A stretch of DNA of 64,000 nucleotides from an uncultured Clostridia bacterium. GTDB taxonomy: Bacteria > Bacillota > Clostridia > TANB77 > CAG-508. Below, in pieces: positions 38,252 through 46,720 of the stretch. Position 1 is the first letter of the stretch. Each line of letters starts with the position of its first letter. A program made the position numbers and the translations under genes. Below the pieces are notes generated by a model. That model did not search any database and was not told the DNA's origin. It saw only the letters and a list, made by a program, of their open reading frames with translations. The DNA is taken from NCBI GenBank assembly GCA_948630815.1, contig CAPIEU010000004.1, forward strand, positions 1 through 64,000, given 5' to 3'.

Positions 38252-38363
38252 ATAAAACAAAAGCAGCATCTTGCAGTGTCAAACTTCATAAAAATTTTTT
38301 CGATGTACCAATGTACTATCTAAAAAATTTTTAATTATTTTCCTAGCAATATACTACTTTTGT
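38252..38363. repeat. Imperfect nested palindrome
   Basis: AAACAAAAGCAG.. at the left is matched by ..CTACTTTTGTTT at the right, and AAAATTTTTT/AAAAAATTTTT form an inner stem. The shape suggests a small mobile palindrome or a long terminator. The rest of 38249-38548 holds repeat copy D and no gene. Confidence 0.5.
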
Positions 38364-38380
38364 TTAGTTTTAAGGCTTAT

Positions 38381-38485
38381 AGTTAGAAGTTGGAAATTGG
38401 ATGTTGGATGTTGGAAAATAAAGAAAACTCTTCGAAGAAATTTCTTTAAATCTAACCTCAAACTTCAAATCTCCAACCTCAAAAA
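38381..38485. repeat. 7-nt-unit inverted repeat, copy D (before GGGtGRT gene)
   Basis: Left arm 38381-38417 (AGTTAGAAGTTGGAAATTGG then ATGTTGGATGTTGG), right arm 38451-38484 (CTAACCT, CAAACTT, CAAATCT, CCAACCT). It lies about 45 nt upstream of the ribosome binding site, farther than in copies A-C. Confidence 0.75.
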
Positions 38486-38548
38486 ATTCATTTAAATAAA
38501 GTAAAGCTGATTATATAATAACAAGAATAATAGGAGGTAAGAATAATT

Positions 38549-39550
38549 ATGGCAGTAACATTTGAAAGTTATGAAAGAAGAATAAACCAAATTAAACCTG
38601 TAATGGAAAAATACGGAATTAAAGATTTTGAAGATGCACTAAATATTTGTAAAGAAAAAGGATTTAATCCTTATGATATTGCAAAAGGTGTTCAACCAAT
38701 ATGTTTTGAAAATGCGTGTTGGGCATATACACTAGGTGCAGCAATTGCAATTAAAAAAGGTTGTACAAAAGCAGCAGATGCTGCAAAAGCTATTGGAGAA
38801 GGATTACAAGCATTTTGTATTCCTGGTTCAGTTGCAGATGATAGAAAAGTAGGATTAGGACATGGAAACTTAGCATCTATGCTATTAAGCGAAGAAACAA
38901 AATGTTTTGCATTTTTAGCAGGACATGAATCTTTTGCAGCAGCAGAAGGAGCAATTGGTATTGCAAGATCTGCAAATAAAGTAAGAAAAGAACCATTAAG
39001 AGTAATTTTAAATGGACTTGGAAAAGATGCTGCACAAGTAATTTCAAGAATTAATGGATTTACATATGTACAAACAGATTTTGATTTCTTCACAGGAAAA
39101 GTAAATGTAGTAAAAGAAATTGCATATTCTGATGGAGAAAGATCAAAAGTTAGATGCTATGGTGCAAATGATGTTAGAGAAGGTGTAGCAATAATGCATA
39201 TGGAGGGAGTAGATGTATCAATTACAGGTAACTCTACAAACCCAACAAGATTCCAACACCCAGTTGCAGGTACATATAAAAAAGAATGTATTGAACAAAG
39301 TAAAAAATACTTTTCAGTTGCATCAGGTGGAGGAACAGGAAGAACACTTCACCCAGATAATATGGGAGCAGGACCTGCTTCATATGGTATGACAGATACA
39401 ATGGGAAGAATGCATTCAGATGCACAATTTGCAGGATCATCATCAGTTCCAGCACACGTTGAAATGATGGGATTAATTGGAATGGGTAATAATCCAATGG
39501 TTGGTGCTACTGTATCAGTTGCAGTTGCAGTAGAGGAAGCTATGAAATAG
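38549..39550 (+). CDS. GGGtGRT protein
   Basis: This 333-residue protein carries the signature SGGGTGRTLHPDNMG (about 255-269) that names the family. It also has FNPYDIAKGVQPICFENACWAYTLG near the start and AHVEMMGLIGMGNNPMVGATVSVAVA at the end. The function is not known; it is paired with the NifU-like gene 300 nt upstream. The hydrophobic, Gly-rich composition fits a globular cytoplasmic protein. Confidence 0.85.
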   Translation: MAVTFESYERRINQIKPVMEKYGIKDFEDALNICKEKGFNPYDIAKGVQPICFENACWAYTLGAAIAIKKGCTKAADAAKAIGEGLQAFCIPGSVADDRKVGLGHGNLASMLLSEETKCFAFLAGHESFAAAEGAIGIARSANKVRKEPLRVILNGLGKDAAQVISRINGFTYVQTDFDFFTGKVNVVKEIAYSDGERSKVRCYGANDVREGVAIMHMEGVDVSITGNSTNPTRFQHPVAGTYKKECIEQSKKYFSVASGGGTGRTLHPDNMGAGPASYGMTDTMGRMHSDAQFAGSSSVPAHVEMMGLIGMGNNPMVGATVSVAVAVEEAMK

Positions 39551-39588
39551 TGTATACACATAGGCGGCAACCTAAATATTTAGAAATA

Positions 39589-39622
39589 TAAAAGCTATGT
39601 AACATAAGTTATATAGCTTTTA
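39589..39622 (+). terminator. Terminator after GGGtGRT gene
   Basis: AAAAGCTATGTAAC / GTTATATAGCTTTT stem followed by ATTG; short loop. Confidence 0.65.
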
Positions 39623-39689
39623 TTGTGTTATTTTTTTAAATATGATATGATTTGAGAAAAGTCAAGTATAGAAAAAGGATGAAAAATAT

Positions 39690-40221
39690 ATGAAAGTATT
39701 AATGGGAACAAGAAATGAAGGAAAAATAGAAGGTGCAAAAAGAGCATTATTAAAATATTTTGAAAATGTAGAAATAGAAGGAATAAAAGTAGAGTCAAAT
39801 GTAAGTGAAGAGCCAGTAAATGATGAAATTTATATAGGTGCAAAAAATAGAGTAAAGAACTTAAAAGAATATTGTAAACAAAACAATATAAAAGCAGATT
39901 TGTATATTTCAAGTGAAAGTGGAATTTATAATTCGTTAGGAAGATGGATGATTACCAATCTTGCAGTTATTGAAGATAATGAAAATTTTGAAAGTTATGG
40001 TACAAGTGCATCATTTCCAGTGCCAGAAAGACTAGTAAAAGATATTATAGATACAGAATTAAGTCAAGTAATGAATAAAGTATTTACAAAAGATGAGGAA
40101 AGACATAATAAAGGTGGGGCTATTCGGGGACTTAACACATGGTGAAATATCAAGAATAGATTTAACTGAAAGTGCATTTATTATGGCTTTAACAAAGTAT
40201 ATAAATGATGTTTGGAGATAA
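39690..40221 (+). CDS. DUF84 NTPase (YjjX-like), joined through a +1 shift at CGG
   Basis: The family hydrolyses non-canonical nucleotides such as ITP/XTP. The start MKVLMGTRNEGKIEGAKRA, the YIGAKNRV motif and SSESGI are clear. At codon 146 the frame reads ATT CGG GGA and stops 5 codons later. Skipping the C yields GGAI-GDLTHGEISRIDL followed by a C-terminal helix AFIMALTKYIN, which matches the conserved family end (GAIG..T.G..SR). Joined length is 176, as expected. This Gly is conserved in the family, so the restored reading is well supported. Confidence 0.85.
40125..40127 (+). other. CGG +1 recoding site 5 (DUF84)
   Basis: ATT CGG GGA in frame; ATT (C) GGG GAC restores GGAIGDLT. A purine-rich AAGGTGGGG lies just upstream, but other sites lack this. 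Confidence 0.8.
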
Positions 40222-40264
40222 TTTACTAAATACAAATTATAAAAATTTAGGAGAATAATAGTTA

Positions 40265-41167
40265 ATGAAAATAGATAAAGTAAAATTACATGAATTAATG
40301 AAAAAACAAATATCAGGAGAACAAGTACAGAAAGAACTATATGAAAATTACAGTAAGTTGATTTATAAAATTGCATTTTCTATTTTAAAAAACAAAGAAA
40401 ATGCAGAAGATGTAATGCAAAATGTATTTGCAAAAATTATTGAAATGCCAAAAGAAAAACTGCCAACGGAAAGAGAAGCTACGTGGTTATATACTGTTAC
40501 TAAAAATGAAGCAATATCATATATTAGAAAAAACAAAAAAGAAGTTTGCTTAGAAGAAATCTATGAATTAGTTGATGAAGATACAAAAATAGAAGATATA
40601 ATAGAAAAAGAGGATTATCAAAAACTTATTAGTGGTTTAGATAAAGAAGAACAAGAAATAATTTCATTAAAAGTATTGTCTAAATTAAAGTTTAGACAAA
40701 TTGCAACTTTACTAAATATGCCAATAGGAACAGTTCAATGGAAGTATTATAGAGCAGTAAAAGCATTAAAAATATCTTTAGGAAATTTTACAACAAGTTT
40801 ATTATTTGCTATTGCTTATGTATTAAGTCAAAATACAAGAAAAAAGAATAATGTACAACAGAACATAGAAATAAAAAATGAACAGGCAAATCAAGAGAAT
40901 GTACAAGAAAACATAGAGGAAAGTACTATGAAGAAAGAAAATGAAATTTCAAAAGATACAAATGCATTTGATAATGAAAGAAAAAACATAGTAGAAACTG
41001 AAAAAATTGAAAATTCTATTCAATTTCCAGAAAAAATATCTGAAGAGATACAAGCAAATAACTATTATTTATTAGGTATTTCGGGAGGGTTTTTAATAAT
41101 TTCAATAATTTTCTTAATAATTTTTCAAAAACACCAACAAAAAAGAAAATTAAATTCGTCTAAATAA
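40265..41167 (+). CDS. ECF-type sigma factor with membrane-anchored C-terminal extension
   Basis: This 300-residue protein has sigma region 2 (ELYENYSKLIYKIAFSILKN, then AEDVMQNVFAKI, about 27-61) and region 4 (LISGLDKEEQEIISLKVLSK, then FRQIATLLNMPIGTVQWKYY, about 119-160). Beyond that it continues with a hydrophobic stretch (TTSLLFAIAYVL, about 178-190), a polar linker of about 70 residues and a true transmembrane segment (GISGGFLIISIIFLIIF, about 268-286). A built-in membrane tail suggests self-regulation by tethering or an anti-sigma-like role. The next gene encodes a secreted or anchored protein that may be its sensor. Confidence 0.8.
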   Translation: MKIDKVKLHELMKKQISGEQVQKELYENYSKLIYKIAFSILKNKENAEDVMQNVFAKIIEMPKEKLPTEREATWLYTVTKNEAISYIRKNKKEVCLEEIYELVDEDTKIEDIIEKEDYQKLISGLDKEEQEIISLKVLSKLKFRQIATLLNMPIGTVQWKYYRAVKALKISLGNFTTSLLFAIAYVLSQNTRKKNNVQQNIEIKNEQANQENVQENIEESTMKKENEISKDTNAFDNERKNIVETEKIENSIQFPEKISEEIQANNYYLLGISGGFLIISIIFLIIFQKHQQKRKLNSSK

Positions 41168-41187
41168 TGAAAGGAAAAGGTGATAAA

Positions 41188-42196
41188 ATGAAAAAGAAAA
41201 TAGGAATTGTAATTATTTTAATTATTATAGGAGTTTTATTATTAGGAATGCTATTTTTTGCAGTAGATAGTTATAGAATAAAAAATGACAAACCACCTAT
41301 ATTTGCAGTGAAATATAAGGTTTTTAAAGATGGTGGAACTACTATGTATATTGGCTTAGGATATAAAATAATTGATTATAATGTAATAGATGGAAATGAT
41401 AAAACATATATTGGTAGCTATTTTATGAATTATGATACTTATGTAGAAGAAAATACAAAAAATATTGTAAATAATGAAATTAAGCAAAATACAAAATATG
41501 TACCATTAGAACAATTACCAAAAGAATATACTTTTGAACAAGCTTTAAAAGATGGATGTCTAATTATTTCCTATAAGAATATATATAATAAAGGAATGTT
41601 AGACAAGTTCATTGAAAATACTGGAGTTAATAGTAAAAATAGAATACCAGATATTTTAAGAGTTGCACAGTGGACAACTGAGGGAGATTTAATCCTTACA
41701 GATGTAGAATACACAAAAGAAGGCAAATATAAAATAAGACACGATAGTACAAGAGATAAGTTTTCAAGACAAGAAGATAGAATTATAACAACTAATGATG
41801 ATTTTCCAGGAAATTTTTATGGAATTACTGAAATAGAAGAGGAAGAACATATAGAATTAACACTTGCACTTTATGCTGAAATTTGTTATGTAGATGAAAA
41901 TGCAAAAATATATGAACCGTATATTATTGCTATGTATCCTAAAACTACAATATATCACGATTCAGGAGAAACCTTTATAGGTGAGGTATTAGAGGTAAAA
42001 GAAAATCTATTTTTTGTAAAACCACAAAATAGCCTAAATATGCGGAGATAAGGTTATGGTAGGATTTCCAAAAGAAAAAAAGATAGATTTAAAAATAGGA
42101 GATAAAGTAGAAATTACATATACAGGGATTGTAATGGAAACATATCCAGTTCAAATTGATGTTATGAAAATAGAAAAGGTAGAGGAAAGTAATTAA
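41188..42196 (+). CDS. Membrane-anchored DUF4362/DUF3221-like protein, joined through a +1 shift at CGG
   Basis: An N-terminal transmembrane anchor (about 4-26) is followed by an extracellular part resembling DUF4362 (ALKDGCLIISYKNIYNKGML, then SRDKFS). At codon 286 ATG CGG AGA is followed by TAA. Skipping the C gives GGA GAT AAG and 49 more codons (GDKVMVGFPKEKKIDLKIGD, VEITYTGIVMETYP), a beta-barrel end like DUF3221. The joined length is 335, ending 42194-42196. The ATG at 41188 with AAAGGTG upstream is preferred over 41167. It directly follows the membrane-tailed sigma factor. Confidence 0.78.
42043..42045 (+). other. CGG +1 recoding site 6
   Basis: ATG CGG AGA TAA in frame; ATG (C) GGA GAT restores the DUF3221-like barrel. 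Confidence 0.8.
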
Positions 42197-42203
42197 ATAA
42201 ATA

Positions 42204-42229
42204 TGTAGGAGCAGGTCTTGTGCCTGCCC
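42204..42229. repeat. TGTAGGGGC-type hairpin repeat, copy 4
   Basis: TGTAGGAGCAGGTCTTGTGC then CTGCCC. Confidence 0.75.
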
Positions 42230-42273
42230 AATTATATATAAAATATGGAACATTAAATTGTTTCTATTTTTTT

Positions 42274-42314
42274 ATTCAATATACCTTGACACATAAGGTA
42301 TATTGAATTATAAT
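42274..42314 (+). promoter_or_regulatory. PadR-operon promoter with embedded palindromic operator
   Basis: TTGACA (42286-42291), 17 nt, TATAAT (42309-42314). A perfect 14-bp inverted repeat with 7-nt spacer (42274-42287/42295-42308, ATTCAATATACCTT arms) overlaps the -35 box and fills the spacer. This is a probable autoregulatory operator for the PadR-type protein encoded next. Confidence 0.8.
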
Positions 42315-42339
42315 GTTATTATAAAAGGTAGGTGATAAT

Positions 42340-42660
42340 ATGTCAATTAGAGCAGATATTATTCGTGGTCATACAGAAACAATAATATTAGCACATTTAA
42401 TGAAAGGAAATAGCTATGGCTATGAAATTAATAAATCGATAAAAGAGAAGACAAATGATAGATATGAATTAAATGATGCAACACTTTATTGTGCTTTTAG
42501 GAGGTTAGAAGAAGCAGGATATATTACATCTTTTTGGGGAGAAGGAAATAGTGGTGCAAGACGTAGATATTATTCAATTACAAATATTGGAATTGAATTT
42601 TACAAAAAGAGCATAGAAGAATGGAATTTAACAAAAGATCTAATTGATAAATTGATTTAG
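42340..42660 (+). CDS. PadR-family transcriptional regulator
   Basis: This 106-residue winged-helix protein has the PadR core: ETIILAHLMKGNSYGYEINK, then LNDATLYCAFRRLEEAGYI and RRRYYSIT. It likely represses its own operon through the palindrome in the promoter. It is followed by PspC, DUF1700-like and DUF4097 genes, a common envelope-stress grouping in Firmicutes. Confidence 0.9.
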   Translation: MSIRADIIRGHTETIILAHLMKGNSYGYEINKSIKEKTNDRYELNDATLYCAFRRLEEAGYITSFWGEGNSGARRRYYSITNIGIEFYKKSIEEWNLTKDLIDKLI

Positions 42661-42674
42661 AAGGAGGGAAATTT

Positions 42675-42869
42675 ATGCAAAAAAAGTTATACAAAATTGA
42701 ACAAGGAAAAAAATTAGATGGAGTATGTGGAGGAATTGCAGAATATTTCGATATAGATCCAACACTTGTACGTTTAGCGTGGATCATATTTTCTTGTTGT
42801 TGGGGTGGAGGTATTATTGCATATATTATAGCAGCAATTGTTATGCCAAGAAAATCAGATGTTGTTTAA
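42675..42869 (+). CDS. PspC-domain protein
   Basis: This 64-residue protein is a near-minimal PspC domain: LYKIEQGKKLDGVCGGIAEY, DPTLVRLAWII, then a hydrophobic helix ending in VMPRK. It is a membrane protein of the phage-shock/LiaF type. AAGGAGG precedes it and it lies 14 nt after padR. Confidence 0.9.
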   Translation: MQKKLYKIEQGKKLDGVCGGIAEYFDIDPTLVRLAWIIFSCCWGGGIIAYIIAAIVMPRKSDVV

Positions 42870-42890
42870 AATAAAAAGGGGGAAAAAGCA

Positions 42891-43547
42891 ATGAATGAAA
42901 AAATTAGAAAAGAAGTAAATATTTTATTTGAAAATGCTCCAAATACAAAAAGAGCAAATGATTTGAAAGACGAAATTATTTCAAATGCAGAAGATAAGTA
43001 TGAAGATTTACTAAAACAAGGTAAAAAAGAAGAGGAAGCATTACAAACAGTAGTAAAAGAAATTGGAAACGTAGAGGAATTAATTGAAGAATTAAATAAA
43101 AATAACCCAATTCATAAAGGATATATAGAAGAAGGAAGAAAAAAGACAGCATTAATAGTTTCAGTATGTGTTGGTCTATATATTTTAGCTGTAATTGCGT
43201 GTGTTGTATTAGAGGAATTAGCTCTTCCAGAATTTGTAACAGTGTCGGCATTTTTAACAATGGCTGGTCTTGCTACTTGTATTTTAATATATCATTTTAT
43301 GACGAAGCCTAAATATACAAAATATGAAGATACGATGGTAGAGGAATTTAAAGAATGGAAAGGTAAAAAAGATAAAAATAAAGAAATAAAAAAGGCAATA
43401 GATTCAATATTATGGACCTTAACAGTAATTATATATTTAGTAGTTAGCTTTACTTTTGGAATATGGTATATTTCATGGATTATCTTTTTAATTGCATCAT
43501 TAATAGAAAGTATTATAAAATTAATGTTTAAACTAGGGGAGGATTAG
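42891..43547 (+). CDS. Permease-prefix/DUF1700-like membrane protein
   Basis: This 218-residue protein has an N-terminal cytoplasmic helical domain (about 1-75, IRKEVNILFENAP.., EEALQTVVKEIGNVEELIEE) followed by about four hydrophobic helices (83-105, 110-132, 165-185, 190-212). Such proteins accompany PadR and DUF4097 in envelope-stress operons. Confidence 0.8.
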   Translation: MNEKIRKEVNILFENAPNTKRANDLKDEIISNAEDKYEDLLKQGKKEEEALQTVVKEIGNVEELIEELNKNNPIHKGYIEEGRKKTALIVSVCVGLYILAVIACVVLEELALPEFVTVSAFLTMAGLATCILIYHFMTKPKYTKYEDTMVEEFKEWKGKKDKNKEIKKAIDSILWTLTVIIYLVVSFTFGIWYISWIIFLIASLIESIIKLMFKLGED

Positions 43548-43548
43548 A

Positions 43549-44505
43549 ATGAAGAAAATGGGAATTATTATACTAATTATTGTACTAATTATTTTTGTAA
43601 GTGTTCTATGTAATATTTTAATGTTTGCAATTCAAAATAAAGGTTGGAATTGGTTTATGAGTTTTGGAGATTTAAGTGATTTAAGAAAAGAAGAACATAT
43701 TAAAAAAGAACAACTAATTTCATTGTTTGATTTAGAAAAAGTAAGTTTAGAATTTAAATCATCTGATGTAAATGTGTTTTTTACAGAAGATAACCAAATA
43801 CGTGTTGTACAATATTCGTATAAAGAATTAGATGAAGAATTATTATTTAAAGTAGATAAAACAGCAAAACACATAACAGTTATAGAAAGTACTAAACCAC
43901 GTTTTTTTGTATTTTATATGGGATTTATGGAGCAAAGTGTATATGATGTTTATATTCCAAAAGAATATAAGGAAAGTTTAGAAATAAAATCTGTATCTGG
44001 CGATGTAGAAGTAGAAGAAAACTTAAAATTTAAAGATTTAACTATATCTTCAACTAGTGGAGATATAAAAATGGGAAATATTGAAGCAAAAAATATTAAG
44101 ATAGAAAGCATATCTGGTGATATTAAACTAGGAGATTTAATAGATGAAGACTTAAAATTAAAAACAGTTTCAGGAGATATTAGAGTAGAAAGTGCAAAAG
44201 GAAAAGTAGAGGCAAAAACTACTTCAGGAACTATTGAAATTCAGAAATTTGAAGGAGAGGTAGAATTAACAAGTATTTCTGGTGATGTAAAAAGTGATGA
44301 TTTTAAAGTAACAGGAGCTTCAAGAGTAAAAACTACTTCAGGAAATGTGAGAATGTATTTAAACCAAGATTCAAATTGTGAAATCCAAACTAAAAGTGTT
44401 TCTGGAAATGTAACATTACCAAACAGAAGAAATGTTATGGGAATTGAACCATATGCAGAGCTAAATATAGAAACAATTTCTGGAAATATAAGATTAGAGA
44501 AGTAA
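43549..44505 (+). CDS. DUF4097-family beta-solenoid protein, membrane anchored
   Basis: This 318-residue protein has one N-terminal transmembrane segment (3-27) and an extracellular right-handed beta-repeat region (about 140-318) with recurring (T/S)(V/I)SG(D/N)(V/I) every 20 or so residues: SVSGDVEV, STSGDIKM, SISGDIKL, TVSGDIRV, TTSGTIEI, SISGDVKS. This is the DUF4097 pattern related to LiaF/adhesin-like sensors. It starts 1 nt after the previous gene. Confidence 0.88.
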   Translation: MKKMGIIILIIVLIIFVSVLCNILMFAIQNKGWNWFMSFGDLSDLRKEEHIKKEQLISLFDLEKVSLEFKSSDVNVFFTEDNQIRVVQYSYKELDEELLFKVDKTAKHITVIESTKPRFFVFYMGFMEQSVYDVYIPKEYKESLEIKSVSGDVEVEENLKFKDLTISSTSGDIKMGNIEAKNIKIESISGDIKLGDLIDEDLKLKTVSGDIRVESAKGKVEAKTTSGTIEIQKFEGEVELTSISGDVKSDDFKVTGASRVKTTSGNVRMYLNQDSNCEIQTKSVSGNVTLPNRRNVMGIEPYAELNIETISGNIRLEK

Positions 44506-44510
44506 TATAT

Positions 44511-44540
44511 AAAAGGATGTGTGATGACACATCCTTTTTT
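44511..44540 (+). terminator. Terminator of the PadR operon
   Basis: AAAAGGATGTGT / ACACATCCTTTTTT stem with T-run. Confidence 0.85.
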
Positions 44541-44572
44541 AATAGTTGCTATTAAATAATAACTTTTCATTT

Positions 44573-44746
44573 AATAGTAACGAAAAGTATCTTTCTAATC
44601 TACATTTTATAAGCCTTGATATCGCAACCTACGAATATAAAATATTATATGTAGGTTGAGAAAAATCGCACTCGAGCTTTTCGCTATCGTTTGTTTGCTT
44701 ATGTGGCTTAAAAATGTAGATTTCCAAGATTACTTTTGTTACTATT
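44573..44746. repeat. 174-nt nested palindrome (MITE-like)
   Basis: Three nested stems: outer 44573-44593/44726-44746 (AATAGTAACG arms), middle 44597-44615/44705-44722 (AATCTACATTT arms), inner 44625-44632/44651-44658 (CAACCTAC/GTAGGTTG). No coding potential. The gap 44506-44975 also holds the hairpin at 44801 and no gene. Confidence 0.75.
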
Positions 44747-44800
44747 ATATTATGTAGTCATTAGTAGTTACTGTTCAGTTTTTAATTTATTTCTAACTAG

Positions 44801-44876
44801 CTTCACGATGATGTAGGGCATTTTCTTTTTTATACGTAGTAAAAAAAGAAAATGCCCTACATCGTGCAAGATGAAG
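44801..44876. repeat. Long near-perfect hairpin
   Basis: GATGTAGGGCATTTTCTTTT (from 44810) pairs with AAAAGAAAATGCCCTACATC (to 44863), about 22 bp with a 9-nt loop. The stem is extended by CTTCACGAT/ATCGTG..GAAG. It shares TGTAGGGC with the dispersed repeats. Confidence 0.75.
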
Positions 44877-44975
44877 CGGACTTATATGTAAAACATAATT
44901 CTTACAATATTAAGCATTGACAAGTATTTAAAATAGAGATAAGATAGTAGAGTTGTTAATATAAGGAGGGCATAT

Positions 44976-45932
44976 ATGATACTTGAAGTAGTTTTAATTA
45001 TTTTAGGATTTATACTATTAATAAAAGGAGCAGATTTTTTAGTTGATGGTTCATCTAAAATTGCCAAAAAATTTCATATACCAGAAATTATTATAGGGCT
45101 TACTATTGTATCTATTGGAACATCTATGCCTGAACTTTTTGTTAGTATTACATCAGCAATTGACGGATATCCAGATATGGCAGTTGGCAATGTAATTGGT
45201 AGTAATTTATGTAATTTATTACTTATCTTAGGATTATCAGCTGTTATTCAAACTATTGAATTTAAAAAAGAAACAAAACTAATTGAAACACCAATTACTC
45301 TTTTAGTTACTATAATATTATTTGTATTATGTAACATAGGAACTGATATTACAAGAGGGGAAGGAATATTCTTAATTTGTTTATTTGTTTTATTTATTAT
45401 TTATACTATTTATATGGGAAAAAAAGGAGCAGAATTTGAAAATAGAGATGTTTTAGTAGAGGTACAAACTGATAAAAATTATTCTACTATGAAATCCATA
45501 CTTTGGATTATATTTGGAATAATTGGATTAAAAATAGGTGGAGATCTAGTAGTAAATCATTCTATCACAATAGCTAAGGTTTTAAATATTAGTGAAAAAG
45601 TGATTAGTTTAACTATAATTGCAATTGGTACAAGCCTTCCAGAACTTGTAACATCTGTAACAGCAGCTTTTAAAGGTGATAGTGATATTGCAATAGGAAA
45701 TATTTTGGGTTCAAATATATTTAATATATTGTTAATTTTAGGGATATCTTCAGTTATTACACCTATTAAATATAGTGTAAGCTATAATAATCAAATTTTA
45801 GTTTTAATTATTGGAACAATATTGCTTGCATTATTTCCATTTATTGGGGCAAAGAACAAAATGACTAGAGCTAACGGATTTGCATATCTAATTATATATG
45901 CTATTTATATGATAGGACTATTTGTTGTGTAG
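44976..45932 (+). CDS. Calcium/sodium antiporter (CaCA family)
   Basis: This 318-residue membrane protein has about 10 helices and the two inverted alpha repeats: GLTIVSIGTSMPELFVSITS (about 44-63) and TIIAIGTSLPELVTSVTAA (about 213-231), each followed by AVGNVIGSNLCN or AIGNILGSNIFN. It exchanges cations, most likely Na for Ca. AAGGAGG precedes the start. Confidence 0.93.
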   Translation: MILEVVLIILGFILLIKGADFLVDGSSKIAKKFHIPEIIIGLTIVSIGTSMPELFVSITSAIDGYPDMAVGNVIGSNLCNLLLILGLSAVIQTIEFKKETKLIETPITLLVTIILFVLCNIGTDITRGEGIFLICLFVLFIIYTIYMGKKGAEFENRDVLVEVQTDKNYSTMKSILWIIFGIIGLKIGGDLVVNHSITIAKVLNISEKVISLTIIAIGTSLPELVTSVTAAFKGDSDIAIGNILGSNIFNILLILGISSVITPIKYSVSYNNQILVLIIGTILLALFPFIGAKNKMTRANGFAYLIIYAIYMIGLFVV

Positions 45933-46105
45933 ATTTAAAAAATATATATGAAAGAAAATTATATATTTTTTATAAAAATACAACAAATTACTTTAATGTT
46001 TTTATATATAAGTATACTATTTGAGTATAAAACTAGAAAATCTAATAAAAAGTGCACAAAAATCAAATTATATGATAAAATATACAATAAGAAAGAGAAA
46101 AGAGT

Positions 46106-46720
46106 ATGTTAGAAGAATTAGATAAATTAATTAATTTTATACAAAAAGAATATATAAATTTTACAAAAAAATGGAAACAGAGTGATTACTATTCTAAAAT
46201 TAATATAAAAAATACATTGGTTTGTAATGTATTAGAAAATAAAACATTATTAGATACAATTATTAATTATAGAGAATTTATCAATGAAAATAACATACAA
46301 CTAGTGATGGATTTTAAAAAATTCAGTACAGAAACATCAAAGGTCAATATTAGAACTAAATCAAAAAACTCCATAGAATATAAAATAAAGAATTATATAG
46401 AAAATCACGAAAATGGTAAAGTACCAATTAATAAATGTTTTAATGATTTGTTTGGTATAAGAATAATATGTAAAGATGAACTTACTTATACTCAAATTGC
46501 AGATTTAATAAATAATAAGTACAATGATTTAAAATGTATAAATTCATCTAAAAAAGATTATAAAGCAACACATATATATTTTAAAAAGGATAATTATAGC
46601 TTTCAATGGGAATTACAGATTTGGAATAAAGTAGATGAAATAAATAATATAGAATCACATGAAAAATACAAGCAAGACTATGTTAAATGGGAAAGTGAAA
46701 ACAAAGGAGGTAATAAGTAA
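46106..46720 (+). CDS. toxSAS-type RelA/SpoT-domain toxin (PanT-like)
   Basis: This 204-residue small synthetase-like protein contains the RelA/SpoT motifs: RTKSKNSIEYKIKNYIE (about 94-110), DLFGIRIICKDE (about 121-132), KDYKATHIYFKK (about 152-163) and FQWELQIWNKVD (about 169-180). No hydrolase or regulatory domains are present. The next gene has a Panacea domain and overlaps it by one base (TAATG), the arrangement of PanAT toxin-antitoxin pairs. Toxicity would come from pyrophosphorylation of tRNA ends or of nucleotides; which one cannot be read here. Confidence 0.75.
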   Translation: MLEELDKLINFIQKEYINFTKKWKQSDYYSKINIKNTLVCNVLENKTLLDTIINYREFINENNIQLVMDFKKFSTETSKVNIRTKSKNSIEYKIKNYIENHENGKVPINKCFNDLFGIRIICKDELTYTQIADLINNKYNDLKCINSSKKDYKATHIYFKKDNYSFQWELQIWNKVDEINNIESHEKYKQDYVKWESENKGGNK

